Below are positions 1 through 5,164 of a stretch of 5,164 bases of DNA, in pieces. The stretch lies in assembly GCA_030765245.1 (NCBI GenBank), contig JAVCCX010000193.1:1-5164 (forward strand). The letters run 5' to 3'. Source of the stretch: Candidatus Zophobacter franzmannii. Lineage in GTDB: Bacteria; Cloacimonadota; Cloacimonadia; Cloacimonadales; JAFGVF01. The notes under the pieces were generated by a model. The model was not told the DNA's origin. It made no database searches and saw nothing but the letters and a program-made list of their open reading frames with translations. The position numbers were made by a program, and so were the translations under genes. How positions within the stretch are numbered: the stretch's first letter is position 1; every line of letters starts with the position of its first letter.

Positions 1-401
1 AGAATAACTTTTATATCTTCGACTTCTTTGGAAGAACCATCTCATTCTACAACCTTTTAACTGAGAAAGTGGAGTTTGATTTTGGACGGTTTACTCTGTC
101 TAATGTATCAAGTATCTCAATAAATGGGGATAATTTGGTAGTAAGAGATAAGCAATCCAACCAGACAATGCTTTATAGCTCCATCGGTAAAGAGATTGCA
201 TCATTGGAAGGTCGATACTTGAGTGATAGATATGGGAATCTGAATGAAATGGAAGATAACTATTTGTCAATTAGAGGTATTGAGGATAAGCACTTGTTCT
301 CAGTCCAAAGATATAACAATGCCAGTATTTATGACCATACTCTCTTTTTGTGTACTGAAACCGGCTACAAAGTTGCAGACCTAATCTATGCTAAAAAATA
401 A
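1..401 (+). CDS. C-terminal part of a beta-rich protein of unknown function (5' end outside window)
   Basis: The frame is open from position 3 through the left edge, so this is the last 132 residues of a longer protein. A GTG at 69 lies in frame but has no reason to be the start, because the coding pattern continues upstream of it. The visible part is made of short alternating hydrophobic and polar strands separated by turns with G, N and D, for example YIFDFFGRTISFYN and NGDNLVVRD. This resembles the blade pattern of six-bladed or NHL-type beta-propellers (YVxDxxGR followed by a strand). That fold is inferred from pattern only. I see no catalytic motif, membrane segment or sorting tail, and the protein ends in a plain YAKK. 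The stop codon lies 14 nt inside the start of lnt, so the two are probably cotranscribed and translationally coupled. I do not recognise the family. Confidence 0.75.
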   Translation, partial: NNFYIFDFFGRTISFYNLLTEKVEFDFGRFTLSNVSSISINGDNLVVRDKQSNQTMLYSSIGKEIASLEGRYLSDRYGNLNEMEDNYLSIRGIEDKHLFSVQRYNNASIYDHTLFLCTETGYKVADLIYAKK

Positions 402-1896
402 GAAACAACTACCAATCTATCTCGTAATGCTCAGTGCCTTTGCTCTGGGTCTTTCCCGCTTACCTGTTCACCTTGGCTTTTTTAGTTTCATTGGTTTCCT
501 GCCCCTCTTTCATTACTTCAATCTTAAAGAACGGAAGTTAAAAGATCTTGTATTGGCCGGATTTGCATATTCAGCAGTGTTTTGTTTTACTGGTCTAAAT
601 TGGATATCCCTTGTAACCCTTGGTGGGTTTATTGGCATTATATTCCTCTTCACAATCTACAACTCATTTCTCTTTTATTTCATTAACAAAGTATGGCACC
701 GGTTCCCTCGCTGGAGATTACTCTCATTTGCTTCTCTTTGGATATCACTAGAGCTCTATCAGAACTTCACAGAATTGCGGTTCCCTTGGGCAGATATAGG
801 CTACTCTATGGCAGATTTTCTACCCCTCATTCAGATAGCGGACATTGGTGGTATCTACCTTCTTTCGTTCCTAATGATTGTTATCAATTACCTAATTTAT
901 CAAAGTATCACTAATAAGAGTAAGAAGAATCTCATTAGTATTGCTGTGATCTTTGCTGTCTGGCTCGGATATGGCATTTATAGGATGAACACTATTGAGC
1001 TTGTGGAGCAGGATGAGAAGATTGCCATTATGCAACCAAGCATCCCTCAAGACCAGAAGTGGGACTTTACATATCTGAAGGATAACCTTAAACAATATAC
1101 AGAGCTTACAAAGTCCATTGCTGATTCAACAACTTCAATGGTTATCTGGCCGGAGTCATGCCTTCCGGTTCCTATTCTTCGTAACGATTATTACAACGAT
1201 ATGATAGCAACTCTTGCAATTCAAGAAAAGATGGCAATATTTGCAGGCTTCCCTGACCGTCAGATGATTGAAGTTGATGGAGTTGAGCAGGAAAGACATT
1301 ATAATGCAGCCTCCTTAATCCGACCAAATGGTGAAGTTGATAAACCGTATTATAAGAACTACTTAGTTCCATTCGGCGAACGGATGGTGCTTCTTAACCT
1401 TTTCCCATCCTTGCGTAACCTTGATTTAGGTCAGGCTAATTGGGAGTATGGCGAAGAGATAAACATTTTTGAACTTAACGGGTTTCGTTTCGCTCCTCAA
1501 ATCTGTTTTGAAGTCGCTTTTCCTGAGCATATGTATCGTGCTTTGAAGGGTAATATTGATTATGTCGTGAACATTACCAACGATGCATGGTTCTATTATT
1601 CAGCAGGAACTTATCAGCATGCAATGCTTAACAGATTTAGAGCAATAGAAGCAAGAAAGCAGATATATAGAGCTGCAAATACAGGTATCTCCCTTGTGAT
1701 AGACCCTGTTGGACGAATACTCAAGAGTACTGAACTTTTCGAACAAACCAGCATTGTGGTACCTCTTTTCACTACCAATGCTAAATCTCTGTATTATGAG
1801 TATTTCTTTTATGTAACTTACCTTTTTCCGATACTTGCCTTACTCTTTATTATCCCGGCACTACTTCGGAAACCAAAAAAGCAAGACAACAAGTAG
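388..1896 (+). CDS. lnt: Apolipoprotein N-acyltransferase (Lnt), 502 aa
   Basis: Lnt transfers an acyl chain from a phospholipid to the N-terminal S-diacylglyceryl cysteine of lipoproteins, the last step after Lgt and LspA, at the periplasmic face of the inner membrane. The N-terminal 200 residues hold about seven hydrophobic segments (roughly 9-25, 28-44, 54-72, 76-98, 111-126, 150-172, 180-198). A carbon-nitrogen hydrolase (nitrilase) domain spans about 210-458, and a last membrane helix lies at 470-492. The nitrilase triad is visible: E256 in IWPES, K323 in YYKNYLVPFGE and C373 in QICFE. These correspond to E. coli E267, K335 and C387. QKWD (W225), E331 and the NDAWF...QH and RAIEARK blocks also fit the family. 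E. coli Y388, next to the nucleophile, is F374 here. Length is close to the usual 500-520 residues. The start at 388 gives a positively charged N-terminus and overlaps the upstream gene; M14 is a less likely alternative. Confidence 0.96.
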   Translation: MLKNKKQLPIYLVMLSAFALGLSRLPVHLGFFSFIGFLPLFHYFNLKERKLKDLVLAGFAYSAVFCFTGLNWISLVTLGGFIGIIFLFTIYNSFLFYFINKVWHRFPRWRLLSFASLWISLELYQNFTELRFPWADIGYSMADFLPLIQIADIGGIYLLSFLMIVINYLIYQSITNKSKKNLISIAVIFAVWLGYGIYRMNTIELVEQDEKIAIMQPSIPQDQKWDFTYLKDNLKQYTELTKSIADSTTSMVIWPESCLPVPILRNDYYNDMIATLAIQEKMAIFAGFPDRQMIEVDGVEQERHYNAASLIRPNGEVDKPYYKNYLVPFGERMVLLNLFPSLRNLDLGQANWEYGEEINIFELNGFRFAPQICFEVAFPEHMYRALKGNIDYVVNITNDAWFYYSAGTYQHAMLNRFRAIEARKQIYRAANTGISLVIDPVGRILKSTELFEQTSIVVPLFTTNAKSLYYEYFFYVTYLFPILALLFIIPALLRKPKKQDNK

Positions 1897-1902
1897 GATG
1901 TT

Positions 1903-2292
1903 ATGAACAAGTATTACTATTCTATCGGTGAAGTTGGTAACCTTTTGGGAGTTAAAACTCATGTGATTCGCTATTGGGAGACAATGTTCCCCCAACTTAG
2001 ACCTCGCAAAAAGTCCGGTCACAACAGACGCTATACTCAGGAGGACATTCAACTTCTGAAGACAATAAAAGAGATGTTGTATGTTCAGAAGTTTACGATT
2101 GAAGGAGCAAAGAAGAAGCTCGCTTCACGAATCAAAGCTGATAAAAGTGATCAACCGGAATTCAACTTTGTTGACGATTCCGCTTCGAAGAAGAAATACA
2201 TAAAAGATGCCTTGAAAGATTTAAAAGATAAAACTGACAGACTAAATACTCGACTTTCTCAAGCCTTGAACGGGACAGACAATGAAGCCTAA
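1903..2292 (+). CDS. MerR-family transcriptional regulator, 129 aa
   Basis: This is a small DNA-binding regulator. Residues 7-26 (SIGEVGNLLGVKTHVIRYWE) form the typical MerR helix-turn-helix, followed by the wing around 33-48 with GHNRRYTQED and the helices around 49-74 ending in YVQKFTIEGAKKKL. This sequence type matches the MlrA-like MerR subgroup with a short C-terminus, not the metal-sensing MerR/CueR type. There are no cysteines, and no effector-binding domain follows. A charged linker (about 76-95) leads to a predicted amphipathic helix at 96-122, which could serve dimerisation. The gene starts 6 nt after the lnt stop and its end overlaps the next start, so it belongs to the same transcript. 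An ATG at 1898 is followed by a stop after one codon, so 1903 is the start. Its target is unknown; autoregulation of the cluster is possible but nothing here shows it. Confidence 0.93.
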   Translation: MNKYYYSIGEVGNLLGVKTHVIRYWETMFPQLRPRKKSGHNRRYTQEDIQLLKTIKEMLYVQKFTIEGAKKKLASRIKADKSDQPEFNFVDDSASKKKYIKDALKDLKDKTDRLNTRLSQALNGTDNEA

Positions 2293-2743
2293 TGTAAAGT
2301 TTCTGATCATCTTCATCATGTTCATAGTCGCATCTGCCGGTTCTGCATATGTCATGCATACTATCTTTGATGTAGAGGATGTTAGCTACAAATTCAGTAA
2401 TATCATCACCGCAAACAAACCTGATATCGAGTTCTCCCCTTCAGTTGCTTTGCATAGCGGATTTCTCTTTTGTCTTGGACTCGTTTTATTCCTGGGGTAC
2501 CTTAAAAATAAGGTTCAGATTAGTGGGGAACTTAGTCTTCTCATCGGTATCTATCTATTTTATACAATGATTGGTATTTTTGATATTTACAGCCGACTTA
2601 GATTCCATCTCTTCTCCCTCTCAATGGCTCTAATCTTCTGGAATGAGTTTTACGGATACCTACTCGGGCACCGAAGGCTACTTACAGATCTGATTCCTTA
2701 TATACTGACAATCCTATCTTTAGGCTTGTTGCCCAGAATGTAA
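2282..2743 (+). CDS. Polytopic membrane protein of unknown function, N-terminal part (probably frameshifted)
   Basis: The 153-residue product has five hydrophobic segments (about 5-25, 57-74, 84-101, 108-128, 134-150), with a polar loop at 28-55 that is probably extracytoplasmic. I do not recognise the family and see no catalytic motif. The start overlaps the merR-like gene by 11 nt and has a weak GGGA about 7 nt upstream, consistent with translational coupling. The frame closes abruptly in the fifth hydrophobic segment with LGLLPRM and a TAA at 2741-2743. The neighbouring frame is open from 2647 and continues hydrophobic sequence without its own ribosome binding site. Joining the frames at the TTT run at 2719-2721 gives a continuous membrane protein of about 285 residues that reads ILSFRLVAQNVSHIIYTIL across the junction. 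The likely reading is therefore the 5' part of one gene broken by a one-base deletion, a sequencing error, or less likely two separate genes. Confidence 0.75.
   Translation: MKPNVKFLIIFIMFIVASAGSAYVMHTIFDVEDVSYKFSNIITANKPDIEFSPSVALHSGFLFCLGLVLFLGYLKNKVQISGELSLLIGIYLFYTMIGIFDIYSRLRFHLFSLSMALIFWNEFYGYLLGHRRLLTDLIPYILTILSLGLLPRM
2717..2723 (+). other. Probable frameshift site in the membrane-protein gene
   Basis: The sequence TCTTTAG contains a TTT run at 2719-2721. Reading TCT, then TTT, AGG, CTT, GTT (as if one T were restored) carries the frame of 2282-2743 smoothly into the frame that ends at 3138. The site does not match the usual X-XXY-YYZ heptamer for programmed -1 slippage in the zero frame, and I see no obvious strong stem just downstream. 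A mutation or a sequencing error is therefore more likely than programmed recoding. The exact position could be anywhere in the overlap between 2647 and 2743. Confidence 0.5.
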
Positions 2744-3138
2744 GCCATATCATCTATACAATCCTTTATTTCCCATATGTCATGGTTCTTTTCTTCATGG
2801 TAAATATAGCAGTAATTCTCTATAAACATGGCAATCACCCTCGTATTGCCTTCTTTTACTACTCCGTTATTGTAACTGTTACAAGTAGCTTTTGTTGGCT
2901 GATGTCATCTCAATGGTTCCACTGGAATCGAATTGGTTGGACTATCTTCCTCGTAGGCTTTGCCCTTATCTACTATCTCTCAGAATGGGATAAAGAAACT
3001 CATGCTAAAACCATCTCTTTAGAAGCACTAACATTGATAGAAGAACCTGAAATAGGAACAGAATCTGAAGAGGTTATCGAAGAAATAGATTCTAAAATTC
3101 ACACCTTCCATTACCTAAAACTCTACTACTCCCATTAA
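2719..3138 (+). CDS. C-terminal part of the same membrane protein, in the shifted frame
   Basis: The first ATG in this frame is at 2782 and would give 118 residues, but no Shine-Dalgarno-like sequence precedes it, and it falls inside a hydrophobic run that begins upstream (VSHIIYTILYFPYVMVLFFMVNIAVIL). The feature is therefore drawn from the probable junction at 2719. From the 2782 ATG, residues 1-14 complete a membrane helix, and two more follow at about 21-41 and 50-67. After this comes a soluble tail with an acidic stretch (EEPEIGTESEEVIEEID, about 87-103), likely cytoplasmic or partner-binding. The last residues (HTFHYLKLYYSH) look atypical, and another frame stays open from an AAAA run at 3094-3097 to a TGA at 3165-3167, so the true C-terminus is uncertain. 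Function is unknown. It could be an independent small protein if translation restarts by coupling. Confidence 0.65.
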   Translation, partial: FRLVAQNVSHIIYTILYFPYVMVLFFMVNIAVILYKHGNHPRIAFFYYSVIVTVTSSFCWLMSSQWFHWNRIGWTIFLVGFALIYYLSEWDKETHAKTISLEALTLIEEPEIGTESEEVIEEIDSKIHTFHYLKLYYSH

Positions 3139-3376
3139 AACCCGAAACTCCTCATAAAACGCACTGAAGATTCAGATTATCAATGATTTTTGAAGAGATT
3201 GAATGATAGCTTCAAGACAGTCTAAATTGTCGTAACTCTATACAAATACCACTGTGTAAGTACATTGTCTGAATTTCATTCGGTCTAAGTCTAATCATGC
3301 TAAGTTATTGATAAATCAACTGTGTAGATATGTTTTATGGTCTTACCCAAAAAGCTAAATAATTATCACTAAATAT

Positions 3377-3385
3377 TGTTATAAT
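3377..3385 (+). promoter_or_regulatory. Candidate extended -10 promoter element
   Basis: TGTTATAAT is a perfect match to the extended -10 pattern TGnTATAAT. It lies about 155 nt upstream of the exported-protein gene at 3541 and would give a leader of about 150 nt. No good -35 box sits 16-18 nt upstream, but extended -10 promoters can do without one. In such AT-rich DNA a chance match is possible, and the promoter consensus of this organism is unknown. Confidence 0.3.
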
Positions 3386-3423
3386 TACGACCGAACTCAC
3401 AGGATATTTGTCTGTCACCAATC

Positions 3424-3432
3424 TGATAGAAT
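3424..3432 (+). promoter_or_regulatory. Candidate second extended -10 element
   Basis: TGATAGAAT matches TGnTATAAT with one mismatch in the hexamer. It would start a transcript near 3439, with a leader of about 100 nt before the gene at 3541. No clear -35 box is at the right distance. It competes with the better match at 3377, and both are weak calls. Confidence 0.2.
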
Positions 3433-3461
3433 TACACTTAAAATATTTCAGGTTGACACTG

Positions 3462-3481
3462 AAAAGAAATTGAAAGAAATT
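3462..3481 (+). repeat. Tandem 10-bp repeat, two copies
   Basis: AAAAGAAATT is followed directly by GAAAGAAATT, with 9 of 10 bases identical. The period is one DNA helical turn, and the pair lies right after a TTGACA at 3453-3458 and about 60 nt upstream of the gene start at 3541. It could be a binding site or part of a curved A-tract promoter region. With only two short AT-rich copies it may be chance. Confidence 0.3.
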
Positions 3482-3528
3482 AACACATTGAATATTGCTT
3501 TGAAAATAGGAAAAATATTATAAATAAT

Positions 3529-3533
3529 AGGAG
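3529..3533 (+). promoter_or_regulatory. Ribosome binding site for the exported LPP20-like protein gene
   Basis: AGGAG lies 7 nt before the ATG at 3541, the clearest Shine-Dalgarno sequence in the window. It settles the start: the nearer ATG at 3535 runs straight into TGA, while 3541 opens a reading frame that begins with a signal peptide. Confidence 0.8.
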
Positions 3534-3540
3534 AATGTGA

Positions 3541-4749
3541 ATGAAAATAATTTCAGCTTTGATGGTAGTCTTATGTATTTCAATTTCTCTCTCAGCAAAG
3601 GAGAAGCCGCATTGGGTTGCCGATTATCAAAAAACAGGTTCGTTACAAAATCAAAATGATTATTATTTTGGTATTGGGAGTTCAGAAAAATCAAAAAAAG
3701 AAGCAGATAATATTGCACTGGTAAATTTCGGAATGTGTATTGAGACAAAGGTTAAAAGTGAAGTAAAGAGTTATCTGAAAGAAAAAAACGGCAAAGTTAC
3801 CGAAAAAGATTCGAATGAGATTAAAATCAGCTCAGATATTGGTTTGAAAGGGATTAGCATTAACGAAAGATATTCAGATGGAGGCACATATTACAGTCTC
3901 ATTAAATACAATAAAGTTCAATATAATAAGATTTTAGAAGCGGAGATAAAGAGAGATTTAGAGCGTCAACAGATGGAGTTGAACAAACATATTGAAGAAA
4001 ACAAATTGGATGAAAAAGAGAAACAGGAAAATATCAGAAATGATATCGAAAGTCAAAAAATCAAGGATTCTGTTTCTAGAGTTAAAGATAGCTTTATGAG
4101 GAATATGAGGAATAAATATCCTGATTTCTTTGATTCAAAACCACCTTACAAGGCTGTAAGTTTCCGAAATGGTGAATTGATTCCTCACAAAACTCAATTT
4201 AACACTAAAACCGGATTGTTCCCAATCTCTTTCGAAGAAGTTTTCTTGGCATATAAAGTTTGGTTGTTTGAGTTTTCTCTTACTTCAGCATTCTATGAGA
4301 ACAAATATAATCAGCAGGAAATTCAAGTTAAGTATCAAATTCTTCCTTATTCCGGTAAATTCTACAAATTTTCCTCTGCCTTTGGTTTTACAGCATACAA
4401 ATCACAGTTAATCACTTCAGACTTTATAGATTCAGATATTTTGTTTACACCATTTATTGCAGGAAATATTACTCTTCCTAACTTAAATTTTTCATATCTT
4501 TCTTTATATGCTGATTTAACGAAAACAGGAATTGCTATTAATAATTATGTTTTTTATAAACAACTCAAAGATAGAGTTAGTGCAATTCTTGAAGTAAATT
4601 GGATTTATAACGATGAACTAAAAAATAGATTTGAAGAGTCCATTGTCTTCCAACCGGCAATAGTGTTCAAAACTACCGATAATCTCTCTACTACATTCTC
4701 CTATGAAGAGAATGAGTTTTGGATTCTTGGGGTTGAGATTGGATTCTAA
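3541..4749 (+). CDS. Exported protein with LPP20-like N-terminal region, coiled coil and putative beta-barrel C-terminus, 402 aa
   Basis: Residues 1-19 form a Sec signal peptide (MKII, hydrophobic core, SLSA, then KEKP). C12 is not in a proper lipobox, so this is not clearly a lipoprotein. Residues 23-135 resemble the LPP20 family: PHWV, YYFGIGSSEKSKKEADNIAL, a helix with VNFGMCIETKVKSEV, then a strand region with TYYSLIKYNK. Residues about 126-190 are highly charged and predicted coiled coil. Residues about 225-402 are rich in alternating aromatic beta-strands and end in FWILGVEIGF; a terminal F is typical of outer-membrane beta-barrels. I infer an outer-membrane or periplasmic protein with an unknown partner. 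The gene stands alone behind a 400-bp intergenic region with a good ribosome binding site and ends at the shared terminator. Its codon use looks more AT-rich than lnt. The family assignment is by pattern, not search; the barrel is inferred from strand pattern. Confidence 0.8.
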   Translation: MKIISALMVVLCISISLSAKEKPHWVADYQKTGSLQNQNDYYFGIGSSEKSKKEADNIALVNFGMCIETKVKSEVKSYLKEKNGKVTEKDSNEIKISSDIGLKGISINERYSDGGTYYSLIKYNKVQYNKILEAEIKRDLERQQMELNKHIEENKLDEKEKQENIRNDIESQKIKDSVSRVKDSFMRNMRNKYPDFFDSKPPYKAVSFRNGELIPHKTQFNTKTGLFPISFEEVFLAYKVWLFEFSLTSAFYENKYNQQEIQVKYQILPYSGKFYKFSSAFGFTAYKSQLITSDFIDSDILFTPFIAGNITLPNLNFSYLSLYADLTKTGIAINNYVFYKQLKDRVSAILEVNWIYNDELKNRFEESIVFQPAIVFKTTDNLSTTFSYEENEFWILGVEIGF

Positions 4750-4784
4750 AAACCACTATTTATAACTCAACTGGCTAATCCCAT

Positions 4785-4815
4785 AAAAAAAGCCTTCGAT
4801 TTCTCGAAGGCTTTT
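4785..4815. terminator. Bidirectional intrinsic terminator between convergent genes
   Basis: A perfect 12-bp inverted repeat, AAAAGCCTTCGA (4788-4799) and TCGAAGGCTTTT (4804-4815), encloses a TTTC loop. On the minus strand the stem is followed by seven T (complement of the A run at 4785-4791), making a strong Rho-independent terminator for the sorting-domain gene. On the plus strand the T-run is only TTTT, followed by AAG, so it should end the LPP20-like gene less efficiently. It sits 35 bp after one stop and 18 bp from the other. Confidence 0.9.
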
Positions 4816-4833
4816 AAGTTATTTATGATTTAG

Positions 4834-5164
4834 CTATTTCACCATTACCATTTTCTTGGTAGCTGAATAGCTGTTTGTATCGAGTTTGTAGAAATATATA
4901 CCACTTGAAACAACATTGCCGTTCTGCTCGTCTCCACTCCATATAATAGAATGTTGCCCAGACTTAAGCACTGCTGATTCCAAGGTTCTAATCTTTTGAC
5001 CCTTAAGATTATAAATGCTAAGGGTAACCATCTCTCTCTCTTTCAGACTGAAGGAGATTGTAGTGGCTGGATTAAACGGATTTGGATAATTATTTAATCT
5101 GTAATACACAGCATCCTGTTCGTTGTCATCTTCAATCCCCACCGAATTGATCAAACCATTTATA
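4834..5164 (-). CDS. Secreted protein, C-terminal FlgD-like / type IX secretion sorting domain (5' part outside window)
   Basis: The frame stays open through the right edge, so the visible 109 residues are the tail of a larger protein; a TTG at 5152-5154 is not a credible start. The domain begins with the hallmark NYPNPFNPATTISFSL, continues with VTLSIYNLKGQKIRTL and SGQHSIIWSGDEQNG, and closes with VSSGIYFYKL and the terminal KKMVMVK. This is the Ig-like fold classed as FlgD-like or as type A C-terminal sorting domain. In Bacteroidota such tails direct Sec-exported proteins through the type IX secretion system, after which they are cleaved. Whether this organism has that system cannot be seen here. 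The upstream segment, EDDNEQDAVYYRL, is a typical acidic linker before the domain. The catalytic or binding portion of the protein is beyond the window, so its substrate is unknown. A strong terminator follows the stop. Confidence 0.9.
   Translation of the reverse strand, partial: INGLINSVGIEDDNEQDAVYYRLNNYPNPFNPATTISFSLKEREMVTLSIYNLKGQKIRTLESAVLKSGQHSIIWSGDEQNGNVVSSGIYFYKLDTNSYSATKKMVMVK

Larger units (their letters stand above)
3139..3540. other. Gene-free AT-rich intergenic region of about 400 bp
   Basis: No open frame with coding character is seen on either strand. The stretch holds candidate promoter motifs for the downstream gene (3377-3385, 3424-3432, and a lone TTGACA at 3453-3458), a 10-bp tandem repeat at 3462-3481, and short repeats such as ACTGTGTA at 3251 and 3319. 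No intrinsic terminator with a T-run is visible after 3138, so where the upstream transcript ends is unclear. No tRNA, riboswitch or CRISPR-like structure is recognised. Confidence 0.6.

Noticed and set aside
693..914. Open frame of 73 codons inside lnt, plus strand
   Set aside because: It lies wholly within the clear lnt coding region in another frame and has no family features.
892..1372. Minus-strand open frames at 892-1095 and 1172-1372
   Set aside because: They are antisense shadows of lnt, with no ribosome binding site and unnatural composition.
1861..2359. Minus-strand open frames at 1861-2052 and 2162-2359
   Set aside because: They are antisense to the lnt end, the merR-like gene and the membrane gene, which are well supported on the plus strand.
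2379..2570. Plus-strand open frame within the membrane-protein gene
   Set aside because: It is a shadow frame; the frame from 2282 has a better start, context and membrane pattern.
3190..3215. Inverted repeat TTGAAG...CTTCAA after the membrane-protein gene, considered as terminator
   Set aside because: The stem is only 6 bp with a 14-nt loop, AT-rich, and has no T-run on either strand.
3279..3395. 7-bp inverted repeat TTCGGTC and GACCGAA about 100 bp apart
   Set aside because: Several such matches are expected by chance in 400 bp, and no larger structure supports it.
3453..3481. TTGACA as -35 box with a -10 box 16-18 nt downstream
   Set aside because: No hexamer at the right spacing resembles TATAAT, so it is not called as a promoter by itself.
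3541..3600. Lipoprotein signal peptide for the exported protein
   Set aside because: The only cysteine in the signal region (residue 12, VVLC) lacks G, A or S at -1 and sits inside the hydrophobic core, so lipidation is unlikely.
3518..3748. Minus-strand open frame over the start of the exported-protein gene
   Set aside because: It is antisense to a gene with a strong ribosome binding site and signal peptide; it would overlap the promoter region and has no features of its own.

Overview
The window looks like a chromosomal segment of an AT-rich Gram-negative bacterium of the Fibrobacterota-Chlorobiota-Bacteroidota (FCB) assemblage. The clues are a Gram-negative lipoprotein N-acyltransferase, an exported protein ending in a barrel-like aromatic C-terminus, and a secreted-protein tail carrying the NYPNPFNP...SGIYFYKL signature of FlgD-like / type IX secretion sorting domains. 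That signature is abundant in Candidatus Cloacimonadota, Ignavibacteria and relatives. Cloacimonadota is my best guess, but it is inference and no marker gene here settles it.

Layout. Positions 1-3138 hold a compact plus-strand cluster: the 3' end of a beta-rich protein of unknown function, then lnt (14-nt overlap), then a small MerR-family regulator (6-nt gap), then a polytopic membrane protein of unknown function (11-nt overlap). The spacing suggests one transcript with translational coupling. The membrane protein is split: the frame closes at 2743, but the next frame is already open from 2647 and continues the hydrophobic protein to 3138. Losing one T in the TTT run at 2719-2721 would explain this, so I read 2282-3138 as one frameshifted gene of about 285 codons.

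Positions 3139-3540 are a gene-free, AT-rich stretch of about 400 bp with candidate promoter motifs and a short tandem repeat. Positions 3541-4749 encode an exported protein with an LPP20-like N-terminal region, a charged coiled coil and a beta-strand-rich C-terminus. A perfect 12-bp hairpin flanked by A and T runs at 4785-4815 separates it from a convergent minus-strand gene. Only the C-terminal 109 residues of that gene, the sorting-type domain, lie in the window.

Common theme: four of the six genes concern the envelope (lipoprotein maturation, a polytopic membrane protein, an exported barrel-like protein, a secreted protein), but I see no evidence that they form one dedicated system. No RNA genes, mobile elements or CRISPR arrays were found. 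The most noteworthy points are the frameshifted membrane gene and the unusual architecture of the LPP20-like protein.
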